Origin: Rhodospirillaceae bacterium
GTDB taxonomy: Bacteria; Pseudomonadota; Alphaproteobacteria; UBA11136
Direction: 5' to 3'
Length of the DNA stretch: 21,969 nucleotides
Assembly: GCA_002686135.1 (NCBI GenBank)
Contig: NZAO01000034.1
Location: 1-21,969 of the forward strand
The notes under the pieces were generated by a model. That model did no database searches, was not told the DNA's origin, and saw only the letters and a list, made by a program, of their open reading frames with translations. Position numbers and translations under genes: made by a program. This document shows positions 6,048 through 14,889 of this stretch, piece after piece. How positions within the stretch are numbered: the first letter of the stretch is position 1; the number at the start of each line of letters is the position of its first letter.

Positions 6048-7427
6048 CTACCTCACCGACTCAGCGTCGGCAGACGGTAGCGCATCGAAGCGCCAGACGA
6101 CACCGCTCTGGTCATTGACTAATAGAGACCGAGCAACGGCGACCGGAACCGAGGTTATTTCAGATCCAAAGTTGATGCGCCAAAGCTCTGCGCCGTCCTT
6201 TAAAGCCAATCCGTAGAGTCGACCGTTGCTGGAGCCAATCAACACCAAGTCGGCATCCTGAACTATGGTGGGCGATGAAATGATGCCTTGGCCGGTATCG
6301 AACTTCCACACAAGCTCACCATTGAGCGCATTTACGGCGTACAGCGCGCCATCATGCGACCCAAAGTAAACTCGACCATTATGATAACTTGGTGACGACA
6401 TACTCTTCCCACCTATTTCGTAATCGAACACCAGGTCGCCGGTCTCAATATTGATCGCGTGTATCTTTCGATCCCACGATGTAATGAACACCGTATCGTC
6501 GGTTACAGCGGCAGTGGACTTGATAGCGCCCCCTGTTTCGTATCGCCACACCTCAGCCTTTTTTACATAGTCAAAGCAAAAGAATACGCCGTTGTTAGCC
6601 CCTACAAACATGTAGCCGCGGCCGGGATCTATCGAGGTGGAAGAATGGGGGTGTTCGCCGAGGTAATTGGTGGAGTAGAGCTCTTCGCCATCTTCTGCAT
6701 CCAGCACAAAGACCCTTCCATCGGGCTTGCCGTACTCCACCGAAATGAAGATTTTACCCTCAAATAGGGTAGGTGAAGCGCCAATTGATCCCCCCAGCTT
6801 GTGTTCCCACTTCATCCATCCGGTTTTTTTGTCTAATGCGTACATCCAACCTGAGTAGTCACCAATGTAGACATACTCATGGTCAAAGGCCGGCGTACCG
6901 TGGATGCCGTGGTTTTCGTATTCGTAATTCCTCGCTCTCTTTGCCTTCTTTACCTTCTTCGTTTTCTTTGCCCTCCTCGCCTTCCTTTCCCTCTTCGCCT
7001 TCTTTGCCATCTCCACTTCATATCGGCGTGTCTTGAAGGTCCACAGTGTGCTGCCGTCCTCACGGTTGAGCGCATAAAGTTGGCCATCGTCCGCACCAAT
7101 GTAGATCGCCGTTTCGTCTACGGCTGGCGATGACCGTGATGCCGGATATGAGCCAATGTTCAACGGCTCGGTTTTCCACAAAAACGAGAGTGTAGAGTCA
7201 ACTTTAGTGCCCTGAGGAGAAATCCCGCGGTGTCGCGGCTCCAGCCGATATTGCGGCACCGGTTCCGCCAGATCTGAAGACGGTGGCAGCTCCGATACTG
7301 ACGTCACGGCACCCGCGGTGGTTGGGGGAGTTGGTGCGCCGCCGTAGGCAACAGATAATGTCAAACAGCTCAGTAGCAGCGTATTATATAAAAACTTTTG
7401 AATTATTACCCTCCCCCAAGCTTGCAT
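6048..7427 (-). CDS. PQQ-type beta-propeller repeat protein, exported, BamB-like fold
   Basis: The start is placed at the ATG 7427, because GGAGG lies eight bases upstream; a GTG at 7436 sits on top of that site. A signal peptide (residues 1-29, ending SVAYG) gives a periplasmic product; LLSC within it makes a lipoprotein a lesser option. A Pro-rich linker is followed by about eight blades with the pattern SPA...YIGADDGQLYALNREDGSTLW, ending VWRFDAL. This is the PQQ-like repeat used by BamB and quinoprotein dehydrogenases, but residues needed for PQQ dehydrogenase activity are not evident, so a binding or scaffold role is more likely. A Lys/Arg-rich insert (residues ~140-166) interrupts the loop between blades 1 and 2. 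The gene is convergent with capA and divergent from the glycine-zipper gene. It is not in a bam operon, so it is not called bamB. Confidence 0.8.
   Translation of the reverse strand: MQAWGRVIIQKFLYNTLLLSCLTLSVAYGGAPTPPTTAGAVTSVSELPPSSDLAEPVPQYRLEPRHRGISPQGTKVDSTLSFLWKTEPLNIGSYPASRSSPAVDETAIYIGADDGQLYALNREDGSTLWTFKTRRYEVEMAKKAKRERKARRAKKTKKVKKAKRARNYEYENHGIHGTPAFDHEYVYIGDYSGWMYALDKKTGWMKWEHKLGGSIGASPTLFEGKIFISVEYGKPDGRVFVLDAEDGEELYSTNYLGEHPHSSTSIDPGRGYMFVGANNGVFFCFDYVKKAEVWRYETGGAIKSTAAVTDDTVFITSWDRKIHAINIETGDLVFDYEIGGKSMSSPSYHNGRVYFGSHDGALYAVNALNGELVWKFDTGQGIISSPTIVQDADLVLIGSSNGRLYGLALKDGAELWRINFGSEITSVPVAVARSLLVNDQSGVVWRFDALPSADAESVR
6930..7010 (-). repeat. Low-complexity Lys/Arg/Ala tract inside the propeller gene
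   Basis: Twenty-seven codons encode MAKKAKRERKARRAKKTKK and a further KKAKRAR-type run, with about two thirds basic residues. At DNA level the plus strand is a pyrimidine-rich repetition of words such as gccttcttt and ttcctttcc. The tract is in frame and flanked by normal propeller sequence, consistent with slippage-driven expansion in a surface loop. Confidence 0.85.
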
Positions 7428-7662
7428 AGCCTCCACCTCCTGCTGATTTTTAGTTACTCAAGAATCCTTATATATCAATGGTGTTTTACACTTTTCACCC
7501 TCTGTTCATGGTCATGTGTATCAATGCGTTAGCAGACAAGTGTAAAACATTTCATTGGGCCTCGTCTGGTTTTACGGCGGCTAGAAAGAGCCAAATCAGC
7601 CCCCTTATAAAAAATTCAGCAGATGTGACCGCCGTCACTTCAATAAACACTCTATTCCTCCA
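7428..7662. other. AT-rich divergent intergenic region
   Basis: This region separates the divergent propeller and glycine-zipper genes. A 65-codon frame at 7478-7675 has no recognisable product and runs into the leader repeat, so it is not called. Promoters for both directions are expected here but none is clear. The notable element is the inverted repeat at 7482-7549. Confidence 0.6.
7482..7549. repeat. 12-bp perfect inverted repeat in the divergent promoter region
   Basis: tgttttacactt (7482-7493) is the exact reverse complement of aagtgtaaaaca (7538-7549), with 44 bases between arms. Each arm contains the core GTTTTACAC or its complement. The position between divergent genes fits a pair of regulator-binding sites or a looped operator; no regulator gene is nearby. 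Confidence 0.55.
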
Positions 7663-7752
7663 CACTGCAGTTTAAGAGTGATCACCTTCCCAAGACATGG
7701 GGGTGGTTACACCAGGTTCAAACTTAACGAGGAAATGGAGAATTATGATGTT
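7663..7752 (+). repeat. Leader repeat type 2, left copy
   Basis: Ninety bases match 8305-8394 with nine substitutions and no gaps. The most conserved stretches are cactgcagtttaagagtga and aacgaggaaatgg. The ATG at 7748 aligns with the ATG at 8390, and identity ends two bases after it. The segment includes the likely ribosome site (GAGG or GGAG). Confidence 0.92.
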
Positions 7753-8287
7753 TAGTTCCGTATATCCAAGGCGTAAGACCCTTATGGACGACCCTATTCC
7801 TGAGACCCATAACATAAAGAAGGCACACTTAATTGTTCCCATCATTGTTGCAGTCTTTACCTTAAGTGCCTGTCAGAACGGACCAGGTGGCAAGGAACTC
7901 TTTGGTGCGCTGGGTGGTGCCGCAGTTGGTGGCCTTCTCGGTTCACAAATTGGAAGCGGAGCCGGTCAGTTGGCAGCTACCGCCGGTGGCACTCTTCTCG
8001 GTGCTATGGTAGGCAGCAGCATCGGCCGTTCACTAGACGACGTGGACCAGATGAAAGCCGAACAGGCTAACGCCCAGGCTCAGTCGGTTCCCATCGGCGA
8101 GACCATCTCCTGGAACAATCCCGATTCCGGTCATAGTGGCACCGTTACCCCCACACGTGATGGCTACACCAATAATGGCGATTACTGCCGGGAATTTCAG
8201 CGGACCATTACTATAGATGGAAAGGTGGAACGGGCCCACGGAATTGCATGCCGCCAACCCGATGGATCCTGGCGCGTAGGGGCCTAG
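7748..8287 (+). CDS. Glycine-zipper outer-membrane lipoprotein (17 kDa surface-antigen type)
   Basis: The start is set at 7748 because this ATG aligns with that of the next gene in the shared leader; an ATG three bases earlier and M13 (7784) are alternatives. A hydrophilic 28-residue N-terminus precedes a hydrophobic segment and a lipobox, LSAC, with Cys42 as the lipidation site. A glycine zipper follows at about 52-93 (GALGGAAVGGLLGSQIGSGAG...GAMVGSSIG). The C-terminal part (SWNNPDSGHSGTVTPTRDGY...CREFQRTI...GSWRV) is the conserved domain of RT0821/Lpp0805-type surface proteins found across alphaproteobacteria. The mature protein is probably attached to the outer membrane, where such proteins support envelope integrity. 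Cys147 and Cys168 could form a disulfide. The next gene follows at 102 bp on the same strand. Confidence 0.85.
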   Translation: MFSSVYPRRKTLMDDPIPETHNIKKAHLIVPIIVAVFTLSACQNGPGGKELFGALGGAAVGGLLGSQIGSGAGQLAATAGGTLLGAMVGSSIGRSLDDVDQMKAEQANAQAQSVPIGETISWNNPDSGHSGTVTPTRDGYTNNGDYCREFQRTITIDGKVERAHGIACRQPDGSWRVGA

Positions 8288-8304
8288 CCGTCTTCGGGCT
8301 TACT

Positions 8305-8394
8305 CACTGCAGTTTAAGAGTGATCATCTTCCCAGGACATGGAGGTGGTCGCACCGGGTTCAAACTGAACGAGGAAATGGGGAATTACGATGTT
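8305..8394 (+). repeat. Leader repeat type 2, right copy
   Basis: This copy lies between the glycine-zipper stop (8287) and the MORN gene start (8390), and matches 7663-7752 at about 90%. A small hairpin, GTTCA-AAC-TGAAC, is perfect here but has one mismatch in the left copy. Most substitutions are transitions. Confidence 0.92.
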
Positions 8395-8932
8395 CATCGG
8401 GGGCACTAAAAAGAAAAGCCTTCCTTTTGGCAAAGACGACACGGATTTTGTCCGAGGTTCGCATAAAAACGACCTCCTGCATGACGATGACCAGACCAAC
8501 CGTTATTTCGGCAGCTTTAGCAAAGACAGCATTCACGACAACGTGTTGCTGGTCATCATTTTCTGCATACCCCTTCTCCTTCTCCTGGGAGCGACGGAGG
8601 GGTGGAGCCTGCCCCCCTGTGGGGGCACCGTGCCAACAACTTGGACCAATTGCGCAGGCACCCTTATCTCTCCCAGTGGGCATGAATACGTCGGTGAATG
8701 GAAGGATGGCAAATCACACGGAAAGGGCACCATTACCTATCCCGATGGAACTAAATACTCCGGTGGATTGAAGAATGGCAAAATGCATGGGCAGGGCACC
8801 GCTACCGCTCCCGATGGGGCTAAATACATCGGTAGATTTAAGGATGGTAAATGGCATGGGCAGGGCACCTTTACCTTTGCCGATGGAGGGGTCCTCAAGG
8901 GAATGTTTCGTGACGGTGAGTTCTTAGAGTAG
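8390..8932 (+). CDS. MORN-repeat membrane protein
   Basis: The protein has 180 residues. A charged N-terminal segment (1-50, rich in Lys and Asp) is followed by a hydrophobic stretch at 52-67 (VLLVIIFCIPLLLLLG) that is either an uncleaved anchor or a signal sequence. After a short region with two cysteines (C77, C88) come about three full MORN repeats plus partial ones: YVGEWKDGKSHGKGTITYPDG, KYSGGLKNGKMHGQGTATAPDG and KYIGRFKDGKWHGQGTFTFADG. MORN repeats form an elongated beta-sheet and typically bind lipids or proteins. The start at 8390 is supported by the leader shared with the previous gene and by GGGG nine bases upstream. No enzymatic domain is attached. Probably faces the periplasm; function unknown. 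Confidence 0.85.
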   Translation: MFIGGTKKKSLPFGKDDTDFVRGSHKNDLLHDDDQTNRYFGSFSKDSIHDNVLLVIIFCIPLLLLLGATEGWSLPPCGGTVPTTWTNCAGTLISPSGHEYVGEWKDGKSHGKGTITYPDGTKYSGGLKNGKMHGQGTATAPDGAKYIGRFKDGKWHGQGTFTFADGGVLKGMFRDGEFLE

Positions 8933-9009
8933 GTGATAAAAATTGAAGCGATGGGACGGAGTTCTAGCCGGGATCTGTGCCGTGTAAATTCGATCGAAGC
9001 CACATAAAG

Positions 9010-9030
9010 TGCCTACCATATGCCTACTAT
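9010..9030. repeat. Two 10-bp direct repeats near the tRNA 3' end
   Basis: tgcctaccat (9010-9019) and tgcctactat (9021-9030) differ at one base and lie 11 bp apart, one helical turn. They are 57-77 bp beyond the 3' end of tRNA-Lys. Such helically phased repeats resemble integrase arm-type sites, but no integrase gene is in the window. Confidence 0.4.
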
Positions 9031-9086
9031 TCCCCAGAACGACCAATAGCCCAGAAGCGATTAAGCCTCTAAGCCATTGATTTTAT

Positions 9087-9162
<76 letters not shown>

Positions 9163-9178
9163 GCAAGGGAATGCCGGG

Positions 9179-9207
9179 CATATAACACTGGCCCAATGCT
9201 TTGTCGA
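9179..9207 (-). promoter_or_regulatory. Likely promoter of tRNA-Lys
   Basis: On the minus strand TCGACA (9207-9202) and TATATG (9184-9179) are separated by 17 bp. The -10 box ends 16 bases before the tRNA 5' end. The -35 box matches five of six sigma-70-type consensus bases. Read-through from rodA is an alternative source of transcript. Confidence 0.45.
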
Positions 9208-9217
9208 GATAGGCCTC

Positions 9218-10372
9218 TTATGCCACCTGGCTTGCCCAGCGCCGCCCGATGCTCAGGTCGCGGTGCACATAGACCCCCATGATGATGCCAAACGAGAACA
9301 TGAGCGTCAGCATGGCCGTGCCGCCGTAGGAAACCAGGGGCAGTGGCACGCCGACCACCGGAATCAGCCCCGTCACCATGGCGATATTGATGAAAAAATA
9401 GAGAAAAAAGGTTGTGGTCAGGCCCAGTGCCGCCAGCCGCCCGAATTGGCTACGCGACTGCAAGGCGATGGAAAACCCGTAGGTCACTAAAAGCAGGTAA
9501 ATCCCGATCAGGCCAAGACCGCCCACCAGGCCGAATTCCTCAGCCAGCATGGTGAAAATAAAGTCGGTCTGTTTTTCCGGCAGAAAATTAAGTTGGCTTT
9601 GCGACCCCTTAAGAAAGCCCTTGCCGAAAATCCCCCCCGACCCCAGCGCAATTTGCGACTGTATGATGTGATAGCCCGTGCCCAGTGGATCGGATTCAGG
9701 ATCGAGAAATACCAGAAGGCGTTTTTTCTGATAGGTGTGAAGAAAATGCCATCCTACGGGAATGACTGCCAGCATGCCGAAAAAAAGAAAGGTTAATTTC
9801 CAGAGCCGGACCCCGGCCAGAAGAAACAGCGCGCCGCCGCCTAAAACCAGCATGATCGCCGTGCCCAGATCGGGCTGGCGTAGGATCAGCGCCACCGGCG
9901 CCAGGATTAACGCCAGGGGCACGATGAGATAGGTGAATTTCCACACATCCTCAAAATCAATACCGTGAAAATAGCGGGCTAGGGCCAGCACCAACGTCAC
10001 CTTCATGATCTCTGAAGGCTGTAACTGAAACAAGCCGAGATCGAGCCACCTTTGCGCACCCATGCCGGTAATGCCCATAACTTCCACCACGGCCAGAAGA
10101 AACAGGGACAGAAAATAAAAAACATAGGCGTAGCGCAGCCAGAACCGTATATCCACCACAGCCACGGAAAGTAGAACCACCATCCCCACGGCGAACCGGA
10201 TCGCCTGCCGCGCGGCCCAGGGCTCCCAGCTGCCATTTGCCGCGGAATACAGCATGGCAACCCCCACTGCGGCCGCAAGGCACAACAACAGGATTATGGA
10301 CCAGTTCACCTGCCAGAACTTTTCCGAAAGGCGCATTTGCAAAGCATTTGAATATCCGACTGTCATCGTCAT
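9218..10372 (-). CDS. rodA: Rod-shape SEDS peptidoglycan glycosyltransferase RodA
   Basis: This 384-residue polytopic membrane protein has about ten hydrophobic segments. It polymerises lipid II into glycan strands as the SEDS partner of PBP2 in the elongasome. SEDS signatures include GAQRWLDLG-LFQLQPSEIMKV (~110-130), RQPDLGTA and the loop LPEKQTDFIFTMLAEEFG, whose Asp is the conserved catalytic residue of the family. PLPLVSYGGTAML near the C-terminus is also typical. The ATG at 10372 follows the PBP2 stop codon with no gap, so translational coupling is likely; ATG 10366 is an alternative start. It is the last protein gene of the mreBCD-mrdA-rodA operon. Confidence 0.97.
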   Translation of the reverse strand: MTMTVGYSNALQMRLSEKFWQVNWSIILLLCLAAAVGVAMLYSAANGSWEPWAARQAIRFAVGMVVLLSVAVVDIRFWLRYAYVFYFLSLFLLAVVEVMGITGMGAQRWLDLGLFQLQPSEIMKVTLVLALARYFHGIDFEDVWKFTYLIVPLALILAPVALILRQPDLGTAIMLVLGGGALFLLAGVRLWKLTFLFFGMLAVIPVGWHFLHTYQKKRLLVFLDPESDPLGTGYHIIQSQIALGSGGIFGKGFLKGSQSQLNFLPEKQTDFIFTMLAEEFGLVGGLGLIGIYLLLVTYGFSIALQSRSQFGRLAALGLTTTFFLYFFINIAMVTGLIPVVGVPLPLVSYGGTAMLTLMFSFGIIMGVYVHRDLSIGRRWASQVA

Positions 10373-12250
10373 TCACCCGTCCCGCCGCGCCATTGCATTC
10401 CCGGCCGTGGTGGTCGCGCCTTCCTCTTCAATCCGGTGCTGGGTCTCGAGAAGGATATCCCGGCCCACTGGCGCCGCCACCTTCGAACCCCCGCCGCCAT
10501 GCTCCACCACCACCGAAACCGCGAAGCGTGGATTCTGATAAGGCGCATAGCCGACAAACAGCGCGTGGTCCCTTTCCTTCCAAGGCCGTTGCCTGTTCTT
10601 GAGAACGCCTGATTCCCGCTCCCATTTGCTGATGCGGCGCACCTGCGAGGTGCCCGTCTTGCCGCCCATTTCCTTGCCCTTTTCTTGAATTCTGGAGCGG
10701 AAGGCAGTTCCCAGGGGCGTATTGGTCACGGCATCCATGCCTTTCTTGACAATGGCAAGAGAGGCCGAGGAAACGCCCAGGGAAGGAAAAACAGGCTCGG
10801 GGCGTTGCAGTGTGGATTCCCCGTCCACAAGGTCATGAGTTACATAGGGTTCCACCGCGACTCCGCCATTGATGAGCCGGGCCATCATTACAGCCAGTTG
10901 CAGAGGCGTGGAAAGGACGTATCCCTGGCCGATACCGGCCAAAATGGTTTCTCCCAGCTGCCAGGAAGATCCGATAACCGCCAACTTCCAGTCGCGGGTA
11001 GGCATCAGCCCGTCACGTTCATAGGGAAGGTCGATCCCCAGTTTGGCCCCCAGCCCAAAGCGCCGCGCCATCTCGGAAATACGGTCAATGCCAGTACGCC
11101 GCGCCACCTCGAAGAAATAGACGTCACAGGACTGTTGCAGCGCCGACACTATCTCCATGGTGCCGTGTCCTTCCTCCTTCCAACAGTGGAACCGGCTGTC
11201 GCCAAGCTCCATATGGCCCTCACAGAAAAATCTTTGATCGGGGCTAATGATCCCGTCTTCAAGAGCGGCTAGGGCAATCATCATCTTGAAGGTGGAACCC
11301 GGCGCGTATTGCCCGGAAATGGATTTATTGACAAGCGGCCCCCTTGAATTGGAAACCAGATCGCGCCAAGCTTCTTCACTCAGCCCTTTGTTGAAGACGT
11401 TGGGATCGAAGCCGGGAGTGGAGACCAGAGCCAGAACCTCCCCGCTCAGCGCATCCATGACCACGGCCGCGGCGCTCAGGCCCTCCAGCCGATGGATAAT
11501 GTAATCCTGGAGCCCGGAATCGATGGTCAGGACAAGTTCCTGCCCCGACTGCCCCTCGTCCCGCTCCAGTTCCCTGATCACCCGACCCGTGGCATCCACT
11601 TCTATATGGCTGGTTCCCGCCTTGCCCCGCAGGGCAAGATCATAAATTTTTTCGACACCATTCTTGCCGATACGGAAGCCGGGAAGTTCCAACAGGGGGT
11701 CATCGCCTTGCTCTTCCTCCGATACGGCGGCCACATAGCCCAGCACATGTCCTGCTACCTCGGCAAAGGGGTAATAACGGCTCTGGCTAACCTCAATGAA
11801 AACCCCCGGCAGGGACGGTGTGTTGACTTCGATTCTGGCCACGTCATCCCAATCCAGATTCTCCCTGATGGTGACGGGAACAAAGCTGTGCTTGTGCCTA
11901 ATCTCGTGCAGGATACGCTGACGGTCGCGGTCGGAAATGGGCAGCACGCTTTCCAGCGAGGAAAAGGTCGCCTCAAGGTCTGGAGTCAGTTCCGAAATAA
12001 GAATCGCATGGTAATTAAGCTGGTTAAGAGCCATGGGTACGCCGTGGCGGTCGATGATACGCCCCCGTGGCGGCGGCAGCATACGCAGGTTGATGCGGTT
12101 GTCTTCCGCCAGCATGGCGTAGCGATCGGATTCGGTTATCTGAAGATAATAGAGGCGTCCCACAAGAGCGGAGAACAGCAATACTTGTCCTCCCCCCAGT
12201 AATGCCGCGCGGCGCGAAAATCCCTTTACCCGGGCATGCTCGCGCTGCAT
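10373..12250 (-). CDS. mrdA: Penicillin-binding protein 2, elongasome transpeptidase
   Basis: The start is taken at ATG 12250, one base after the mreD TGA, giving 625 residues; the frame extends 23 codons upstream into mreD but that part has no family character. A single N-terminal membrane anchor (VLLFSALVGRLYYLQI) is followed by the PBP dimerisation domain (RGRIIDRHGVPMA) and the transpeptidase domain. The active-site motifs are STFK (Ser ~319), SCD (~374) and KTGTS (~531-535). The enzyme crosslinks glycan strands made by RodA in the periplasm and is inhibited by amdinocillin-type beta-lactams in well-studied relatives. The rodA start follows the stop directly. Confidence 0.96.
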   Translation of the reverse strand: MQREHARVKGFSRRAALLGGGQVLLFSALVGRLYYLQITESDRYAMLAEDNRINLRMLPPPRGRIIDRHGVPMALNQLNYHAILISELTPDLEATFSSLESVLPISDRDRQRILHEIRHKHSFVPVTIRENLDWDDVARIEVNTPSLPGVFIEVSQSRYYPFAEVAGHVLGYVAAVSEEEQGDDPLLELPGFRIGKNGVEKIYDLALRGKAGTSHIEVDATGRVIRELERDEGQSGQELVLTIDSGLQDYIIHRLEGLSAAAVVMDALSGEVLALVSTPGFDPNVFNKGLSEEAWRDLVSNSRGPLVNKSISGQYAPGSTFKMMIALAALEDGIISPDQRFFCEGHMELGDSRFHCWKEEGHGTMEIVSALQQSCDVYFFEVARRTGIDRISEMARRFGLGAKLGIDLPYERDGLMPTRDWKLAVIGSSWQLGETILAGIGQGYVLSTPLQLAVMMARLINGGVAVEPYVTHDLVDGESTLQRPEPVFPSLGVSSASLAIVKKGMDAVTNTPLGTAFRSRIQEKGKEMGGKTGTSQVRRISKWERESGVLKNRQRPWKERDHALFVGYAPYQNPRFAVSVVVEHGGGGSKVAAPVGRDILLETQHRIEEEGATTTAGNAMARRDG

Positions 12251-12251
12251 G

Positions 12252-12758
12252 TCATGACTGCCGCAGGAAGGCCTGCTGGGCGCGGAAGAAAAGCCACGCG
12301 AAACAGGGGAACAGGGCAAAAGTCAGGAAAACCTGGAAGGCTACCCCCAACGGGCTGATCAATGTCATGTTCAGCAGAGAGGCAAGCTCCCAGACCAAGA
12401 CCAGGGAGCCGGCGGTCACGAGCATAAATCCCCACCACATGACTACGAATGAATTGCCGATGAAGGACTTCCGCTGGGAAACAACGACCACGCGAACCAA
12501 CAGGAAAACAAGAGCAAACGCCCCCAGCGGCGTGCCGGAAAGAATATCCTGGAAAAGACCGGCGCCAAAAACCGCGAAAGACGGCATCAGGTCGGGCCGG
12601 AAGATAGACCAGTAATAGACGGCCATAAGGGACAGAACCGGTGATACCGTCCCGAAAAAGGGAATGTGCATGGGCAGGACACTGACCATCACCAGAAGAA
12701 GCGTAATGGCCATGGGTGAAAGACTGCGGGCCACAAGGTCAAGCCGGTTCCAGAGCAT
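12252..12758 (-). CDS. mreD: Rod shape-determining protein MreD
   Basis: This small hydrophobic protein of 168 residues has about five membrane segments (for example SPMAITLLLVMVSVLPMHIP, FALVFLLVRVVVVSQRKS). It carries the conserved MreD feature RPDLMPSFAVFGAGLFQDILSGTPLG. It links MreC to the inner-membrane part of the elongasome. Identification relies on this motif plus position between mreC and mrdA. The ATG lies 17 bp after the mreC stop with a GGAAGAGG element upstream. Confidence 0.92.
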   Translation of the reverse strand: MLWNRLDLVARSLSPMAITLLLVMVSVLPMHIPFFGTVSPVLSLMAVYYWSIFRPDLMPSFAVFGAGLFQDILSGTPLGAFALVFLLVRVVVVSQRKSFIGNSFVVMWWGFMLVTAGSLVLVWELASLLNMTLISPLGVAFQVFLTFALFPCFAWLFFRAQQAFLRQS

Positions 12759-12775
12759 CAGGGTGTAACCTCTTC

Positions 12776-13642
12776 CTAGCCGGAACCTTGCGCTATGGGC
12801 AAAAAGCCATCGAGACCGAATTCCACCACTCGCACATATTCAATGCGGACCATATCTACGAAAGGCTGGATATGGATCTCGCCCTCGGCGACGGAAATCA
12901 CCTTGCCCACCGGAAGCCCCGGTGGAAAGGCCCCGCCATGGCCGGATGTGACGATGCGCTCGCCCACGGAAACCCTAGCATTAGAGGGCAGATGGACAAG
13001 CTGGGGCCGGTCGGAATTGCCCCCGACAAGGATGGCCCCGGATTGGGAATTCTCGGAAACCACGGGAATATGAGAGTTGATATCGGTGAGCAGGAGAATG
13101 CGTGACGACTGTTTACCCACTTCGCCGATGCGGCCCACGAGCCCGTCCCCGGTTATAGCGATCTGGCCTTCACGAATTCCGTCACGGCTCCCTGAGTTAA
13201 TAAGCATACTGCGGGCAAAGGCCCCACCGGAATCTGAAATCACCCGGGCCGAAATAAAGCTCATCGCCGAAGACGGCATGAAATTAAGCATTTTTTTCAG
13301 CTCCTGGTTCTCCGTCTCCAGTTGAAGCGCCACGCTGCGCCAGCGCTTCAGATGGTCGTTTTCCTGTTTTAAAAGGGTGTTTTCCCGGTCGAGGGCGACA
13401 AGCCCCTGCACCCGGTCAACCATTTGAAAAACGGCCGCCGCCGGACTGGACAGGACGTCGAGAATGGGCGCCACCGCGTCAACGGCCGCGACCCGGGCCT
13501 GTTTTACGAAATGCACGTCCGCGCGGTTCATAACCATCAGGCCCAGCGCAGCCACCACAAGGGCAAGAAAAGTAAAACGCTGGACCAGAACCTTAAAAGG
13601 CGAGGTCGGGCGTGATACAGAACCTACCCTGCTCTTGAACAT
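12776..13642 (-). CDS. mreC: Rod shape-determining protein MreC
   Basis: The start is placed at ATG 13642, which has AGGG seven bases upstream; a TTG seventeen codons earlier extends the frame but has no family support. The protein has 288 residues with one N-terminal membrane segment (FTFLALVVAALGLMVM). A coiled coil follows (LDRENTLLKQENDHLKRW...LETENQELKKML, ~80-120). Two beta-barrel subdomains come next, with GLVGRIGEVG and RILLLTDINSHIPV typical of MreC. It is a periplasmic scaffold that activates PBP2-RodA. It lies 136 bp after mreB, a wider gap than elsewhere in the operon. Confidence 0.95.
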   Translation of the reverse strand: MFKSRVGSVSRPTSPFKVLVQRFTFLALVVAALGLMVMNRADVHFVKQARVAAVDAVAPILDVLSSPAAAVFQMVDRVQGLVALDRENTLLKQENDHLKRWRSVALQLETENQELKKMLNFMPSSAMSFISARVISDSGGAFARSMLINSGSRDGIREGQIAITGDGLVGRIGEVGKQSSRILLLTDINSHIPVVSENSQSGAILVGGNSDRPQLVHLPSNARVSVGERIVTSGHGGAFPPGLPVGKVISVAEGEIHIQPFVDMVRIEYVRVVEFGLDGFLPIAQGSG

Positions 13643-13692
13643 TTCTTTTCCCTGTGCCAGCGAAAGAGAGCGGAAAAGTGAATCGGAGGACA

Positions 13693-13711
13693 AAGGATGT
13701 ATTACATCCTT
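13693..13711 (-). terminator. Small hairpin in the mreB-mreC gap
   Basis: aaggatgt (13693-13700) and acatcctt (13704-13711) form an 8-bp stem with a 3-base loop. On the minus strand it is followed by TTTGT only, so it may be a weak attenuator downstream of mreB or a structured element in the mreC leader. Confidence 0.3.
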
Positions 13712-13732
13712 AAAGTGTCCACTCGTTTAGTT

Positions 13733-13761
13733 ATTATATGAACGAATTAAGGAACAATAAA
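13733..13761 (-). promoter_or_regulatory. Possible internal promoter for mreC-mreD-mrdA-rodA
   Basis: The minus strand has a perfect TATAAT at 13738-13733, with TTTATT at 13761-13756 as a poor -35 box at 17 bp spacing. It lies about 90 bp upstream of the mreC start in an AT-rich gap. A separate promoter would allow mreB to be expressed at a different level from the membrane partners. Confidence 0.35.
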
Positions 13762-13778
13762 GAAATCCCTAAAACAAA

Positions 13779-14846
<1,068 letters not shown>

Positions 14847-14889
14847 TCATTAAGTTAAGTGCCCACAAGGCCATTCCTGCCTCGTAGAT

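Noticed and set aside
6048..7427. Calling the propeller protein BamB
   Set aside because: The fold is similar, but the gene is not beside der or hisS as usual, has an unusual basic insert, and lacks a clear lipobox.
7478..7675. 65-codon frame in the divergent gap
   Set aside because: No ribosome site or known domain, and it overlaps both the inverted repeat and the leader repeat.
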